Assembly (NCBI RefSeq): GCF_900105115.1
Contig: NZ_FNRV01000001.1
Location: 4,882,501 to 4,946,500, forward strand
Length of the DNA: 64,000 bases
Source of the DNA: Pseudomonas mohnii
GTDB lineage: Bacteria > Pseudomonadota > Gammaproteobacteria > Pseudomonadales > Pseudomonadaceae
Direction of reading: 5' to 3'
In this document: one piece after another, positions 1 through 10,004 of the stretch
How the letters are laid out: each line of letters starts with the position of its first letter
Position numbering within the stretch: the stretch's first letter is position 1
Notes under the pieces: model-generated
Databases searched by the model: none
What the model was told of the DNA's origin: nothing
The model's input: only the letters and a program-made list of their open reading frames with translations
Translations under genes and position numbers: made by a program

Positions 1-1348
1 CCAGACGATCGGTGACCAGCGCTTGTTGGGCGCTGAACAGCTGACGCTGGGCATCGAGGAAGGTCAGGTTGCTGTCGACACCGATGCGGTAGCGGCGCTC
101 GGCCAGGCGGTAGTAGTCCTGGTTGGCACTGACGAAGTCTTGCTGTGCCTGCAACTGCTGAACATAGGTCTGGCGGGCGGCCAGGCCATCGGCGACTTCC
201 TGGAAGGCCGTTTGAATGGACTTCTCGTAGTTCGCCACACCGATGTCTTTCTGGATCTTCGAGTAGTCCAGGCTGGCGCGCAGGCTGCCGGCGTTGAAGA
301 TCGGCAGGTTGATCTGCGGCTGGAACAGCCAGGTGCCCGAACCGCCCTTGAACAGACCGGACAGGTCCGGGCTCAGGGTCCCGGCGTTGGCCGTCAGGCT
401 GATGCTCGGGAAGAACGCGGCCCGTGCGGCGCCGATGTTGGCGTTGGCGGCCTTGAGGTTGTATTCGGCCTGAAGGATGTCCGGACGACGTTGCAGCAAG
501 TCCGACGGCAGGCCCGGCGGTACGTCGGCCAGCAGCTTTTCGGACAACGGTCTGGCGGCGGGCAGGTTGGCCGGGATACCGGTGCCAAGCAGCAGCACCA
601 GGCTGTTTTCATCCTGGGCGACCTGGCGGGTGTACTTGGCCAATTGCGCACGGGCGTTTTCCACCGAGGTGCGTGACTGCGCCAGGTCCAGGGCCGAAGC
701 GACCCCCACTTCGTTGCTGCGCGCGGTGAGCTTGTAGCTCTCCTCAAACGCGCCGAGGGTGTCCTGGGTGACCTTCAGCAGTTCCTTGTCGGCCTGCCAG
801 GTCAGGTAGGCGTTGGCCACGCTGGCCACCAGGCTGATCTGGGTGCTGCGGCGGCCTTCTTCGGTGGCGAAGTATCTCTGCAAGGCTTCTTCGCTCAGGC
901 TGCGCACCCGACCGAACAGGTCGAGCTCATACGCGCTGATACCGACCGTTGCCGAGTAGGAGCTGTTGATGCCCGCCTGACCGGTTTGTGAGGAGTCGGC
1001 CGGAACGCGTTGGCGGCTGCCGCTGCCATTGGCTGAAACGGCCGGGAACAGGTCGGCGCGCTGGATGCGGTATTGAGCCGCGAAGGCGTCGATGTTCAGG
1101 GCCGCGACACGCAGGTCTCGGTTGTTTTCCAGGGCGACCTGGATCAACTGCTGCAGCGCCGGATCGTGGAAAAACTGCTTCCAGCCTTGTTCCGCGGCGG
1201 CCTGGGCAGGCGCCTGGGCTGGCGAATACGCCGGCCCCTGCGGGTATTGATCCGCCACTGGCGCTTGCGGCTGCTGATAATCAGGTATCAGCGAGCAGCC
1301 ACCCAGTACGAAGGCGGCGACTGCCAGGGAGAGTAGCGACTTGCTCAT
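1..1348 (-). CDS. ttgC: RND efflux outer-membrane lipoprotein, TtgC/OprM type (3' end beyond window)
   Basis: Outer-membrane channel of a tripartite RND multidrug pump. The ATG at 1348 shares one base with the stop of the RND gene upstream (TAATG), so the two are translationally coupled. The N-terminus carries a lipoprotein signal with lipobox VLGGC (Cys18). The rest reads as the OprM/TolC fold: paired helical repeats with '[12 protein letters not shown]' and, in the second half, '[17 protein letters not shown]'. About 449 codons are visible and the C-terminal few tens of residues lie off the window edge. The identity as TtgC rather than another OprM paralogue rests on the ttgAB neighbours and the TtgR operator at 5761-5790. 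Confidence 0.93.
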   Translation of the reverse strand, partial: MSKSLLSLAVAAFVLGGCSLIPDYQQPQAPVADQYPQGPAYSPAQAPAQAAAEQGWKQFFHDPALQQLIQVALENNRDLRVAALNIDAFAAQYRIQRADLFPAVSANGSGSRQRVPADSSQTGQAGINSSYSATVGISAYELDLFGRVRSLSEEALQRYFATEEGRRSTQISLVASVANAYLTWQADKELLKVTQDTLGAFEESYKLTARSNEVGVASALDLAQSRTSVENARAQLAKYTRQVAQDENSLVLLLGTGIPANLPAARPLSEKLLADVPPGLPSDLLQRRPDILQAEYNLKAANANIGAARAAFFPSISLTANAGTLSPDLSGLFKGGSGTWLFQPQINLPIFNAGSLRASLDYSKIQKDIGVANYEKSIQTAFQEVADGLAARQTYVQQLQAQQDFVSANQDYYRLAERRYRIGVDSNLTFLDAQRQLFSAQQALVTDRL

Positions 1349-4300
1349 TAGCCAGCCTCTTTAGGAGTTTCAGTGGCGTCGTCCTGGTCGGCGTTTTTAC
1401 GCTGGCCTATGGACGACACGGTGACGAAGAACAGTGGGACCCAGAAGATCGCCAGCACAGTGGCCGTGATCATACCGCCAATCACCCCGGTACCGATTGC
1501 ATGCTGGCTACCGGAACCCGCACCCGTGGAAATAGCCAGTGGTACCACACCGAGAACGAAGGCGAGCGAGGTCATGATGATCGGTCGCAGACGCATGCGG
1601 CAGGCTTCGATCGCCGCATCGCGCAGGCTGCGTCCCTGTTCGTGGAGTTCCTTGGCGAATTCGACGATCAGAATGGCGTTTTTCGCCGCCAGACCGATGG
1701 TCGTCAGCAGACCCACCTGGAAGTACACGTCGTTGGACAGACCGCGCAGGCTGGTGGCCATCAGCGCACCGATGATCCCCAGCGGCACCACCAACATCAC
1801 CGCGATCGGAATCGACCAGCTTTCATACAACGCGGCCAGACACAGGAACACCATCAGCAGCGACAACGCGTACAGCGCTGGCGCTTGCGAACCGGACAAA
1901 CGTTCCTCGTAGGACAGGCCGGTCCAGGAGATACCGACACCCGCCGGTAGTTTCTGGGCTATGGCTTCGACTTCGGCCATGGCTTCACCGGTGGAATAAC
2001 CCGGCGCCGGGGCACCGAGGATCTCCATCGCTTCAACGCCGTTGTAACGGGCCAGTTTCGGCGAGCCGTAGATCCACTCGCCCTTGGCGAACGCCGAGAA
2101 AGGAACCATGGTGCCGGCGCTGTTACGCACGTACCACTTCTTCAGGTCCTCCGGGCTCATGCGCGACCCCGGCTGGCCTTGCACGTACACCTTCTTCACC
2201 CGACCGCGGTCGATGAAGTCGTTGACGTAGCTACTGCCCAGGGCAATCGACAGGGTGTTGTTGATGTCGGCGATGGTGATGCCCAGGGCACTGGCCTTCT
2301 CGTCATCGATTTCCAATTGATATTGCGGTTCGTCGTTCAGGCCGTTCGGACGCACTTGCGACAACACTTTGCTTTGCGCGGCCATGCCGAGGAACTGGTT
2401 GCGGGCTTGCATCAGCTTTTCGTGACCGATACCGGCGCGATCTTGCAGGAACACGTCGAAACCGGTGGCGTTACCCAGTTCCAGTACGGCCGGTGGCGCG
2501 AAGGCGAACACCATGGCATCGCGGAACGTGAAGAAGTGCTGCTGGGCGCGGGCCGCGACCTTGAACACGTTGTTGTCGGCGTTACGTTCATGCCAGGGTC
2601 TGAGCATGATGAACGCCATGCCCGAACTCTGGCCGCGACCGGCGAAGTTGAAACCGGTCACGGTAAACACCGAGTTCACCGCATCGCCTTCACCGCCATC
2701 CTTGCCCGGACGCAGCAGGAATTCACGCATCTCGTCCACCACCACCTGGGTGCGCTGGGCGGTCGAGCCGGCAGGCGTTTGCACCTGGGCGAACAACACG
2801 CCCTGGTCTTCTTCCGGCAGGAACGCCGTTGGAATACGGGTGAACAGCCAGATCATGCCGACGACGATCAGCAGGTAAGCCAGCAGGTATGGGGCCTTGT
2901 TCGCGAGCATGCTGCCCACGCCACGCTCGTAACGGCGTACGCCACGGTCGAAGTTGCGGTTGAACCAGCCGAAGAAGCCGCGTTTTGGGGTGCCGTGCTC
3001 GCCTTTGGGAATCGCCTTGAGCATGGTGGCGCAGAGCGCCGGGGTGAAGATCAGGGCAACCAGTACCGACAGGGCCATGGCCGAGACGATGGTGATCGAA
3101 AACTGCTTGTAGATCACACCGGTGGAGCCGCTGAAGAACGCCATCGGCAGCAGTACCGCCGAGAGCACCAGGGCAATACCGACCAGTGCGCCCTGGATCT
3201 GCCCCATGGATTTCTTGGTGGCTTCCTTGGGTGACAGGCCTTCCTCGCTCATGACCCGTTCGACGTTCTCCACCACGACGATGGCATCGTCCACCAGCAA
3301 GCCAATGGCCAGGACCATACCGAACATGGTCAGGGTGTTGATGCTGAAACCGGCCGCCGCAAGGATGCCGAACGTACCGAGCAACACCACCGGCACGGTC
3401 ATCGTGGTGATGACGGTGGCGCGGAAGTTTTGCAGGAACAGGAACATCACCAGGAACACCAGCACGATCGCTTCGACCAGGGTTTCAACCACACCCTTGA
3501 TCGATTCGGTCACCACCGGGGTGGTGTCGTACGGGAACACCACTTCCATCCCTTGCGGGAAGAACGGCTTGAGGTTGTCGATGGTCTTGCGCAGGGCTTT
3601 GGCCGTATCGAGGGCGTTGGCACCGTTGGCCAGTTTCACCGCCAGGCCGGAAGCCGGAGCGCCGTTGAACTGGGCGTTGATGCTGTAGTTCTCGCCACCC
3701 AGACCGACTTCGGCGACATCCTTGAGGCGAACCTGGGAACCGTCCTTGTTGACCTTGAGCAGGATTTTATTGAACTGCTCGGCGGTCTGCAGGCGGGTCT
3801 TGCCGATGATCGTGGCGTTCAGCTGTGTGTCGGGCAGGGCAGGCAGGCCGCCGAGCTGGCCGGACGAAATCTGCACGTTTTGCGCGGCAATCGCCGTTTT
3901 GACGTCGATCGGGGTCAGGTTGTAGTTGTTCAACTTGGCCGGGTCGAGCCAGATACGCATGGCGTACTGCGAACCGAATACCTGGAAGTCACCGACACCG
4001 GCGGTCCGGGAGATCGGGTCCTGCATGTTCGACACGATGTAGTTCGACAGGTCGTCCTTGGTCATGCTGCCGTCGCGCGAGACCACGCCAATCACCAGCA
4101 GGAAGTTTTTCACGGCCTTGGTCACGCGGATCCCTTGCTGCTGCACTTCTTGCGGCAGCAGCGGGGTGGCCAGGTTCAGTTTGTTCTGGACCTGAACCTG
4201 CGCGGTATCGGAGTTGGTGCCTTGCTCGAAGGTCGCGGTAATGGTCATGGTGCCGTCGGAGTTACTTTCCGAAGACACATAACGCAGGTTGTCGATACCG

Positions 4301-4509
4301 TTGAGCTGTTGCTCGATCACTTGCACCACGGTGTCCTGCACGGTCTGCGCGGAAGCGCCCGGGTAGGCCACGGAAATGGCGATCGCCGGAGGCGCGATGC
4401 TTGGGTACTGGTTGATCGGCAGTTTGAGGATCGAGAGTGCCCCGACCAACATGATCACCAGGGCAATCACCCAGGCGAAAATCGGACGGTCGATGAAAAA
4501 TTTTGACAT
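1348..4509 (-). CDS. ttgB: RND multidrug efflux transporter, TtgB/MexB type
   Basis: Inner-membrane proton-driven pump of 1053 residues, the usual length for hydrophobe/amphiphile efflux-1 (HAE1) proteins. It starts [17 protein letters not shown], typical of TtgB/MexB/AcrB. TM4 has the proton-relay pair in [14 protein letters not shown] (near residue 405) and TM10 the partner lysine in [13 protein letters not shown]. Two large periplasmic loops lie between TM1-2 and TM7-8. Only 3 bases separate it from the membrane-fusion gene upstream, and it overlaps the outer-membrane gene downstream, so ABC form one operon. The family exports solvents, antibiotics and flavonoids; the substrate range here is inferred. 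Confidence 0.96.
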   Translation of the reverse strand: MSKFFIDRPIFAWVIALVIMLVGALSILKLPINQYPSIAPPAIAISVAYPGASAQTVQDTVVQVIEQQLNGIDNLRYVSSESNSDGTMTITATFEQGTNSDTAQVQVQNKLNLATPLLPQEVQQQGIRVTKAVKNFLLVIGVVSRDGSMTKDDLSNYIVSNMQDPISRTAGVGDFQVFGSQYAMRIWLDPAKLNNYNLTPIDVKTAIAAQNVQISSGQLGGLPALPDTQLNATIIGKTRLQTAEQFNKILLKVNKDGSQVRLKDVAEVGLGGENYSINAQFNGAPASGLAVKLANGANALDTAKALRKTIDNLKPFFPQGMEVVFPYDTTPVVTESIKGVVETLVEAIVLVFLVMFLFLQNFRATVITTMTVPVVLLGTFGILAAAGFSINTLTMFGMVLAIGLLVDDAIVVVENVERVMSEEGLSPKEATKKSMGQIQGALVGIALVLSAVLLPMAFFSGSTGVIYKQFSITIVSAMALSVLVALIFTPALCATMLKAIPKGEHGTPKRGFFGWFNRNFDRGVRRYERGVGSMLANKAPYLLAYLLIVVGMIWLFTRIPTAFLPEEDQGVLFAQVQTPAGSTAQRTQVVVDEMREFLLRPGKDGGEGDAVNSVFTVTGFNFAGRGQSSGMAFIMLRPWHERNADNNVFKVAARAQQHFFTFRDAMVFAFAPPAVLELGNATGFDVFLQDRAGIGHEKLMQARNQFLGMAAQSKVLSQVRPNGLNDEPQYQLEIDDEKASALGITIADINNTLSIALGSSYVNDFIDRGRVKKVYVQGQPGSRMSPEDLKKWYVRNSAGTMVPFSAFAKGEWIYGSPKLARYNGVEAMEILGAPAPGYSTGEAMAEVEAIAQKLPAGVGISWTGLSYEERLSGSQAPALYALSLLMVFLCLAALYESWSIPIAVMLVVPLGIIGALMATSLRGLSNDVYFQVGLLTTIGLAAKNAILIVEFAKELHEQGRSLRDAAIEACRMRLRPIIMTSLAFVLGVVPLAISTGAGSGSQHAIGTGVIGGMITATVLAIFWVPLFFVTVSSIGQRKNADQDDATETPKEAG

Positions 4510-4512
4510 GAG

Positions 4513-5670
4513 TTACTCCCCTTTGCCGCCAGCGGCTTTGTCAGCTGCCTGAGCGGGGGCCGGGTTCTTTGCGGCAACGTTGGTCGCTTCGCTGGCTTTG
4601 ACTACCACGCCAGGTTTGACGTATTGCAGACCTTCGGTGATCAACCGATCGCCGGCCTTCAGACCGTCTTCGACCAGCCATTGATTGCCGACGGTGCGGC
4701 TGGCCTTGAGTTGGCGCAGTTCGACCTTGTTGTCGGGGCCGACGACCAGCGCGGTCGGGCTGCCTTTGAGGTCGCGAGTCACGCCCTGTTGCGGCGCCAG
4801 AATCGCCGCACTGTTTACGCCGGCCTGTAATTGGGCGTGCACGAACATGCCCGGCAGCAGCGTATGCTCAGGGTTGGGGAACACGGCGCGAAGGGTCACG
4901 GAACCGGTGGTCTGGTCAACCGAGACTTCGGAGAATTCCAGCTTGCCGTCCAGCTTGTACTGGCTGCCGTCCTCAAGGGTCAGCTTGACCTTGGCGGCAT
5001 TGTCGCCAGCCTTTTGCAGGCGACCGCTTTCCAGTTCGCGGCGCAGTTCAAGCAGTTCGACCGAGGATTGCGTCACGTCGACGTAGATCGGGTCCAGTTG
5101 CTGAATCACGGCCATGGCTTCGAGTTGACCGTTGCTGACCAGCGCGCCCTCGGTCACCGACGAACGACCGATACGGCCGGTCAACGGCGCGTAAACCTTG
5201 GTGTAGCGAACATTGATCTGGGCGCTTTGCAGCGCGGCTTCCGATTGCAGGCGGTTGGCCACGGCGGTGTCGTATTCCTGACGGCTTACGGCCTGCTCAT
5301 CAACCAGTTGCCTGTAGCGGTCGGAGATCGATTTGGTCGAACGCAGGTTGGCTTCTGCGCTTTTGAGCGTCGCTTCATAGATCGACGGATCGATCTGATA
5401 CAGCTGCTGGCCGGCTTTGACATCGCTGCCTTCCTTGAACAGACGCTTGAGAATGATGCCGTTGACCTGTGGACGGACTTCAGCGATGCGGAACGCACTG
5501 GTGCGCCCTGGCAAGTCCGAGGTGAGCGTAAACGTTTGCGTTTGCAGGGTAACGACGCCGACCTGAGGCGGTGGTGCAGCCGGGGGTGCCTCTTCCTTTT
5601 TACATCCGCTGAGCAATGATGCCAGGGCGATGGCGGCGACCAGAGCGGTAACAGCTGGCTTGAATTGCAT
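4513..5670 (-). CDS. ttgA: RND efflux periplasmic adaptor (membrane fusion) lipoprotein, TtgA/MexA type
   Basis: Periplasmic adaptor linking the RND pump to the outer-membrane channel. I use the ATG at 5670 (385 residues): GAGGA lies 5 bases upstream, and it gives MQFKPAVTALVAAIALASLL followed by lipobox LLSGC (Cys23). A longer frame to 5706 has no lipoprotein signal at its start. Domains in order: barrel-sandwich/lipoyl segment, alpha-hairpin (about residues 95-160, 'SISDRYRQLVDEQAVSRQEYD'-like), second lipoyl half ('YAPLTGRIGRSSVTEG'), beta-barrel and a membrane-proximal domain. The low-complexity tail is Ala/Lys rich. First gene of the ttgABC operon. Confidence 0.95.
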   Translation of the reverse strand: MQFKPAVTALVAAIALASLLSGCKKEEAPPAAPPPQVGVVTLQTQTFTLTSDLPGRTSAFRIAEVRPQVNGIILKRLFKEGSDVKAGQQLYQIDPSIYEATLKSAEANLRSTKSISDRYRQLVDEQAVSRQEYDTAVANRLQSEAALQSAQINVRYTKVYAPLTGRIGRSSVTEGALVSNGQLEAMAVIQQLDPIYVDVTQSSVELLELRRELESGRLQKAGDNAAKVKLTLEDGSQYKLDGKLEFSEVSVDQTTGSVTLRAVFPNPEHTLLPGMFVHAQLQAGVNSAAILAPQQGVTRDLKGSPTALVVGPDNKVELRQLKASRTVGNQWLVEDGLKAGDRLITEGLQYVKPGVVVKASEATNVAAKNPAPAQAADKAAGGKGE

Positions 5671-5936
5671 GAAAATCCTCGGGTCAGGCGCGCAAGACAC
5701 GCACAAGAAAAGATGGAAGGTTAAAAATGGATGCCGGGTGGATAAGTAGCTTGCTAAGGAATATACTTACGTTCATGGTTGTTTGTAAACACCTTGGCAC
5801 TGTATCCGCACCGTTACAGACGCCGTTTAAAGGTTCGAATTGTTGGCCCGGGGACGATACCCAAGAGCGCTCGCTCCACTTTTATTCAGCTGATCGTCAA
5901 ACATCGCTGAAGCATCCTGATTGAGGTTGTACTGCC
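5671..5936. promoter_or_regulatory. ttgABC-ttgR divergent promoter region with TtgR operator at 5761-5790
   Basis: This 266-base divergent intergenic region holds, on the minus strand, TTACAAACAACCATGAACG followed by TAAGTATAT (5761-5790). As I recall it, this is almost base for base the published TtgR operator of P. putida. It contains the TTAC...GTAA dyad. The site sits between both start codons, so one bound repressor can close both promoters. No other conserved site was recognised here. Confidence 0.85.
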
Positions 5937-6569
5937 ATGGTCCGTCGTACCAAAGAGGAAGCTCAAGAAACGCGCAGCCAGATACTCGAGGCGGCCGAGA
6001 AAGCCTTCTATGAAAGGGGCGTGGCGCGCACGACGCTGGCAGACATCGCGGCCTTGGCCGGCGTCACTCGCGGCGCCATCTATTGGCATTTCAGCAACAA
6101 GGCGGACCTGGTTCAGGCCATGCTGGATACCTTGCATGAGCCACTGGATGAAATGGCCAAGGCCAGCGAGAACGAGGCCGAACCTGATCCACTGGGCTGC
6201 ATGCGCAATTTGTTGATTCATTTGTTTCATCAGATTGCCCTGGACCCGAAAACCCGACGCATCAATGAGATTCTTTTTCATAAGTGCGAATTCACCGATG
6301 AAATGTGCGACCTGCGTCAGCAACGCGTGTCCGCCAGCCTCGACTGCAATGTGCGGATCGGCGTGGCGCTGAGAAATGCAGTGAATCGTGGGCAGTTGCC
6401 GGAAAACCTCGACACCGCCCGGGCGGCCATCAGTTTGCACGCCTATATCGATGGCATCCTGTACCAGTGGCTATTGGCCCCCGACAGCTTCGAACTGCAC
6501 ACCGAAGCCGAACGCTGGGTCGATACAGGGTTGGACATGCTGCGCCTGAGCCCCAGCCTGCGTAATTGA
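5937..6569 (+). CDS. ttgR: TetR-family repressor of the efflux operon, TtgR
   Basis: Effector-responsive repressor of 210 residues, the same length as TtgR. The N-terminal TetR helix-turn-helix (about residues 10-57) shows [20 protein letters not shown], followed by the usual 'NKADLVQAM'. The C-terminal ligand-binding half is of the AcrR/TtgR type. It is divergent from ttgA with the operator between them, which fits negative autoregulation released by hydrophobic drugs or plant phenolics (known for the family). The ATG at 5937 is the only sensible start. Confidence 0.94.
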   Translation: MVRRTKEEAQETRSQILEAAEKAFYERGVARTTLADIAALAGVTRGAIYWHFSNKADLVQAMLDTLHEPLDEMAKASENEAEPDPLGCMRNLLIHLFHQIALDPKTRRINEILFHKCEFTDEMCDLRQQRVSASLDCNVRIGVALRNAVNRGQLPENLDTARAAISLHAYIDGILYQWLLAPDSFELHTEAERWVDTGLDMLRLSPSLRN

Positions 6570-6778
6570 AACAAAATGCTTAATCGGTTCCGCGTGTGTC
6601 AACCATTGAAGCTGCAGATGAACAGTTCTTCACCCGCTTTGCGCTAATGGGGTGCTTTTATATACGTACGTTCAGCCGGATGACAGGTCGTCAGCTACGT
6701 AATTTGTAGGAATTTTGTGTCGATTCTGTGGGCAGTGGGTGCACTTGGCATAAAACCGCAGCAAAACACCGCACTCTG

Positions 6779-6804
6779 CAGGAGCGAGCTTGCTCGCGAT
6801 GGTG
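6779..6804. repeat. REP element (single)
   Basis: The palindromic core GGAGCGAGCTTGCTCGCG followed by ATGG matches the REP family repeated elsewhere in this window (for example 16853-16945). It is a single copy with no obvious inverted partner nearby. Confidence 0.75.
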
Positions 6805-6870
6805 GTGGGTTAATCGACCGAAAATTGAATGTCATCGCCGACCTCAGACTTTCGTTCGGCTAATGGCTAA

Positions 6871-6915
6871 TTGCACGGACTTGCCCGCCCATTTGCATCG
6901 GATTTGACCAGCACG
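6871..6915 (+). repeat. Left end: two ~22-bp degenerate repeat units, inverted relative to 9859-9949
   Basis: Units TTGCACGGACTTGCCCGCCC (6871 on) and TTGCATCGGATTTGACCAGC (6893-6915, ending ACG). The second unit matches the reverse complement of 9859-9880 except for one extra T. Further inward, ATGAGCGGCAGAGATCG (6926-6942) matches ATGATCGGCAGAGAACG on the reverse strand at 9832-9848. The two sites face each other around the LtrA-DsbA-peroxiredoxin genes. Multiple tandem transposase-site-like repeats at the ends are typical of IS21-family elements; assignment to that family is my inference. Confidence 0.6.
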
Positions 6916-7059
6916 ATGCGTGGATATGAGCGGCAGAGATCGACTGTGGATTCATCCGGTCGATGCAACAGATTGGCCAAATCGTTCAGCGGGTTGCTCG
7001 ACCTTGTCTGCGGGGTTTCGAGGGCGCTCCCCCCCAACCTATGGCCTAACAATAAAGAT

Positions 7060-8160
7060 TCAACGATATCTGAAATTCAGGAAAACATAACAGATCATGG
7101 TTGCTGTCAGGCCGACCAATATGTACTCGACGCGGGGTAGGAATATAACCAGCCCACCTAAAGAAAACACGATCAAGGTGTTTTGTAGTATGTATTTTCT
7201 TATTTTAGGTACGGCTATGAAGTAGCCATATTGCTTACCTAGGAAAAATAAGGCCATGCCGATGATTGACACAATCTGGAAATCGCGTATCGCAATGTCA
7301 TTCAGGATCGCATGTTTGATCAAGTTTGCGAGGAGTGCTAGCCCCAGAAATAGAAAAAGGTGCGAGTAAATTAAGGAGTGCCCACTCATACTGCTTTCAT
7401 TTTTGCTCAGCAGGTAAAAGCTATCAAAATAGATCCACCAGATACTGCAAATCATGATAAATCCGGTGATTGCCGCCGTTACATTGTAACGATCCCATTG
7501 AATGTCAGATAACCCTCCAGAAAGGCTAATCACTGACTCGCCCAATAAGATGAGGGTGAGCAAGCCTAGTCGTTCAACCAAGTGTTCTGTATGGGCTGGC
7601 AATGGCTTTAGTTTACTCCAAGAAAACACAGGAAGCAGAATATCAAGAAAAATCCCAATGTAAGCTACAAGATAACGCATGGGTGGGTCAAAAAGAATGG
7701 ATGAAAGACTAACAACTGCGCTAACTAACAGGGCGAAGCCAAGCCTGGAGGAGAATTCGCTACGGTGATCGAGATTACGAATGGACGTAATGTACATAAT
7801 GCTGATGATGGCACGTATGCCAAAATAGCAGGCAATAACAAGCGTATAGTTTACTTCCAGTTCTTCCCCAATCCGTGCGGACAGAACAATGAGCAGCAAC
7901 ATTATAAATAATGTTGCCAAACGGTGAAGATTACTGTCTGTATCAAACCTGTTGGAGTAAATCGTATGACTAGACCAGACCCACCATAATGGAACAAAAA
8001 GCAGTAAAAATGTCCATAATTGCCCATGTTCAAAGTGGCCTTGATGAACATGTCCGAGCGTATGCGTAACCTTGCCAATTGCAACAACAAAAATCAGATC
8101 AAAAAACAACTCTAACCATGTGGCGTGTCGATTTTTTTCATAATACTTCAAAGACTTCAT
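7060..8160 (-). CDS. Low-temperature-requirement A (LtrA) family membrane protein
   Basis: Multi-pass inner-membrane protein of 366 residues. The N-terminus has the family signature ATWLELFFDLIFVVAIGKV right after a KNRH motif, and about ten hydrophobic segments follow. LtrA proteins are named from a Listeria cold-growth locus; their biochemical role is unknown. The gene is clearly richer in A+T than its neighbours (codons such as ATA, TTA and AGA are common), which suggests recent transfer together with the two downstream redox genes. A strong GGAGGTG (8182-8188) lies about 20 bases before the ATG at 8160; a nearer GGAG has spacing of about 10. Confidence 0.85.
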   Translation of the reverse strand: MKSLKYYEKNRHATWLELFFDLIFVVAIGKVTHTLGHVHQGHFEHGQLWTFLLLFVPLWWVWSSHTIYSNRFDTDSNLHRLATLFIMLLLIVLSARIGEELEVNYTLVIACYFGIRAIISIMYITSIRNLDHRSEFSSRLGFALLVSAVVSLSSILFDPPMRYLVAYIGIFLDILLPVFSWSKLKPLPAHTEHLVERLGLLTLILLGESVISLSGGLSDIQWDRYNVTAAITGFIMICSIWWIYFDSFYLLSKNESSMSGHSLIYSHLFLFLGLALLANLIKHAILNDIAIRDFQIVSIIGMALFFLGKQYGYFIAVPKIRKYILQNTLIVFSLGGLVIFLPRVEYILVGLTATMICYVFLNFRYR

Positions 8161-8267
8161 TCGCTGCTGGCTCCGTGTGCACCTCCTTTATGTAGAAGGA
8201 AACTAACGCTGGTTCGTCCTCGGCTCCGGTGTGGGTGATGCCAGACCGATGTCGCTGCCTAGTGATT

Positions 8268-8798
8268 TCACCCGCGCATTAACGAAAGCTCAATCATCTG
8301 ACTCATCTCGGTGAACTCTGGAACCCCGTCATAGCGAAGCCCGTCAATGTAAAACGCTGGGGTGCCATTCACGCCGCTGCGTACGCCGCCATTAAAATCG
8401 GATTTTATTTTGGATACGTAGGCACCGTCTTGCATGGCAAGATAGAGTTCTTCGTCGGAGAGGCCGTGTTTTAGAGCGATGGCCCGAAACAGCGGCAGGC
8501 CCAATCGATCCTGGTTTTCATACAATTCGTCGTGAGCCTCCCAGAAGAATCCTCGACTCCCGGCAAACTCAGCGGTGACAGCTGCAGCCATCGCATGCGG
8601 GTGAGCAGTGGTCAGTGGAAAATTTCGGAATACGAACAGCAAATCATCGCGAAAATGCTGTTGCAGATTCTTGACCATCCAATACGCTTCACCGCAATAG
8701 GGACATTGATAGTCGCCAAATTCCACCAGTGTGACCTTGGCATGCGCACTTCCCTGGCGATGGTCGCTGGCACTTACCGGGACTTTGAGAGTGGCCAT
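8268..8798 (-). CDS. DsbA-family thioredoxin-fold oxidoreductase (cytoplasmic type)
   Basis: A 176-residue thioredoxin-fold protein with active site CPYC in FGDYQCPYCGEAY (Cys about 33 and 36) and the cis-proline loop GVNGTPAFYIDG near residue 145. The helical insertion is of the DsbA/DSBA-like type (PF01323/PF13462). There is no signal peptide, so it probably works in the cytoplasm, unlike true DsbA. It follows the peroxiredoxin gene by 17 bases on the same strand, so it is a likely electron partner or co-regulated thiol-repair enzyme. Similar domains are fused to NhaA antiporters in some bacteria. Confidence 0.85.
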   Translation of the reverse strand: MATLKVPVSASDHRQGSAHAKVTLVEFGDYQCPYCGEAYWMVKNLQQHFRDDLLFVFRNFPLTTAHPHAMAAAVTAEFAGSRGFFWEAHDELYENQDRLGLPLFRAIALKHGLSDEELYLAMQDGAYVSKIKSDFNGGVRSGVNGTPAFYIDGLRYDGVPEFTEMSQMIELSLMRG

Positions 8799-8815
8799 GG
8801 GATCACCTGTTAATT

Positions 8816-9352
8816 TTAGGTTGGCGTGCTTTGTGATGAATTCGCCAGAGCATCCAGCGCATCCAGAATGCCGTCCGCCCCGGGATTGATTGCCATCGGG
8901 GAGACGTAGCTCCAGGCGACCACCCCCTCCTTGTCAATCACGAACAGCGCCCGCTTACAAACCCCCAGGTGGGAGTCGTACGCTCCATACTGTCGCGCCA
9001 CAGCCCCTTTGGGCTCGAAATCGGCCAGCAGGCTGAAGTGGAAATTCCGATCTTTGGCAAAGGCCTGATGACACCAGGCGCTATCAACCGAGATACCCAG
9101 AAGCGTCGCACCGTATTCTCTGAATGTGGGTAGCAACTGGTTGTACAAGGTCAGTTGGTCGCCACAAACCGCACTCCAGTCGGCAGGATAAAACGACAGT
9201 ATCACCGGATTTCCCTTTAACTCGCGTAGCGACAACGGCTGATCAGGGGTTGCGTACAGAGTGAAGTCGGGCGCGACAGTGCCGGCCGGCAGCGGCCCCT
9301 GAACCAGGTCGTCATTCGTTTCTTTTGCGTGATCCAATGCTGAAGTGTTCAT
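8816..9352 (-). CDS. Peroxiredoxin (AhpC/TSA family)
   Basis: A thiol peroxidase of 178 residues that reduces hydroperoxides. The catalytic motif PxxxSxxC is PADWSAVC with peroxidatic Cys63 (Ser replaces the commoner Thr). Other cysteines lie in SAWCHQAF and LGVCKRALFVID; the latter segment carries the family hallmark RALFVID near residue 125. No signal peptide. It is the first gene of a two-gene unit with the DsbA-like protein (17-base gap), which would supply reducing power or use the disulfide formed. The second residue-rich N-terminal tail (about 20 residues) is poorly conserved in such proteins. Confidence 0.88.
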   Translation of the reverse strand: MNTSALDHAKETNDDLVQGPLPAGTVAPDFTLYATPDQPLSLRELKGNPVILSFYPADWSAVCGDQLTLYNQLLPTFREYGATLLGISVDSAWCHQAFAKDRNFHFSLLADFEPKGAVARQYGAYDSHLGVCKRALFVIDKEGVVAWSYVSPMAINPGADGILDALDALANSSQSTPT

Positions 9353-9431
9353 TGCCTGAGCCCTGATAGATGGGGGGTTGGGGTCTACTCAGGGGGATAC
9401 GACTTGCCCGGCGGGATGACTCCATCCTCCG

Positions 9432-9817
9432 TCAAGGGATTATAAATGGCGACGATGCCTCGATCGCAGCCTGAGCCTGAGTGTTTTCGGCAGCGAGACG
9501 TTCACGTTCCGCATCACGAAGCACGAGGAATTGCGCCGTGTCTTCGCGGTATTGGATTGAGGACCAGGTCTGCAGCAGAACGGCAGGATTTGCTCTGGCC
9601 CACCAATGACTATAGTCGTTGGTGGCGCTTGCCGTAGTCGCTGAACGCATTTTCGGTTTCCTCCAGTGCCAGCAACACCTCGCGCGCTTATCTTGCTGCC
9701 ATTTTTGGCGGCTTTTTTACCCGATGGTTTTGGCAGCTGTTTCGCCACTTCAGACAAAATGTACTTCTGCTTTCTAAGCTGAACGGTTGTCACGGTAGCC
9801 TTTACAAATATTGTCAC
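9432..9817 (-). pseudogene. Multiply frameshifted relic of a small coiled-coil-type protein
   Basis: Coding sense hops through all three minus-strand frames. From 9817 one frame reads KQKYILSEVAKQLPKPSGKK then AAKNGSKIS. The next frame continues EVLLALEETENAFSDYGKRH and stops at TAG. A third frame (from about 9620) reads WWARANPAVLLQTWSSIQYR then EDTAQFLVLRDAERERLAAE. Each piece looks protein-like and the three are in order, so at least two frameshifts broke one ancestral gene of about 120 residues. I do not recognise the family; the C-terminal part looks helical and coiled. It sits just inside the right repeat array at 9859-9949, so it may be debris of the mobile element. Confidence 0.65.
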
Positions 9818-9858
9818 TGACCGCTTTTGGCCGTTCTCTGCCGATCATGGTTACAACG

Positions 9859-9949
9859 CGTGCTGGTCAATCCGATGCAATCGCTGGTCAGAACCAATGC
9901 AAGTGACTGCTCAGGTCGAATGCAAACGGGTAGTCAAGGGGCGCGCAAT
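9859..9949 (-). repeat. Right end: four tandem ~22-24-bp degenerate repeats
   Basis: Read on the minus strand the array is TTGCGCGCCCCTTGACTACC (9949 on), TTGCATTCGACCTGAGCAGT (9925 on), TTGCATTGGTTCTGACCAGC (9902 on) and TTGCATCGGATTGACCAGCA (9880 on). The consensus is about TTGCATNGGANNTGACCAGC. The innermost unit is the inverted partner of 6893-6915. The arrangement resembles the multiple transposase-binding repeats at IS21-family ends. No transposase gene is present in between. Confidence 0.65.
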
Positions 9950-9959
9950 TTCGCAGCTG

Positions 9960-9987
9960 AAAAAGCCGCGTTCGTACGCGGCTTTTT
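9960..9987. terminator. Bidirectional intrinsic terminator
   Basis: AAAAGCCGCG-TTCGTA-CGCGGCTTTT: a 10-base inverted repeat with A/T flanks on both sides. It lies just 3' of the DUF3077 gene (minus strand). Confidence 0.85.
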
Positions 9988-10004
9988 ACGCTCATGAGCC
10001 GTCC

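Larger units (their letters stand above)
6570..7059. other. 490-base intergenic region: REP and left transposon-end-like repeats
   Basis: No gene recognised. It contains a REP core at 6779-6804, a TATATACGTACGTTCAG stretch near 6658-6675 that faintly recalls the TtgR operator, and two degenerate repeat units at 6871-6915 listed separately. The short open frames here lack ribosome sites and protein-like composition. Confidence 0.6.

Noticed and set aside
2179..4506. Two long plus-strand frames (351 and 358 codons) opposite ttgB
   Set aside because: Antisense shadows of a well-recognised RND pump.
6655..6680. Second TtgR operator (TATATACGTACGTTCAG)
   Set aside because: Only a few bases match the true site at 5761-5790 and it lies downstream of ttgR with no promoter context.
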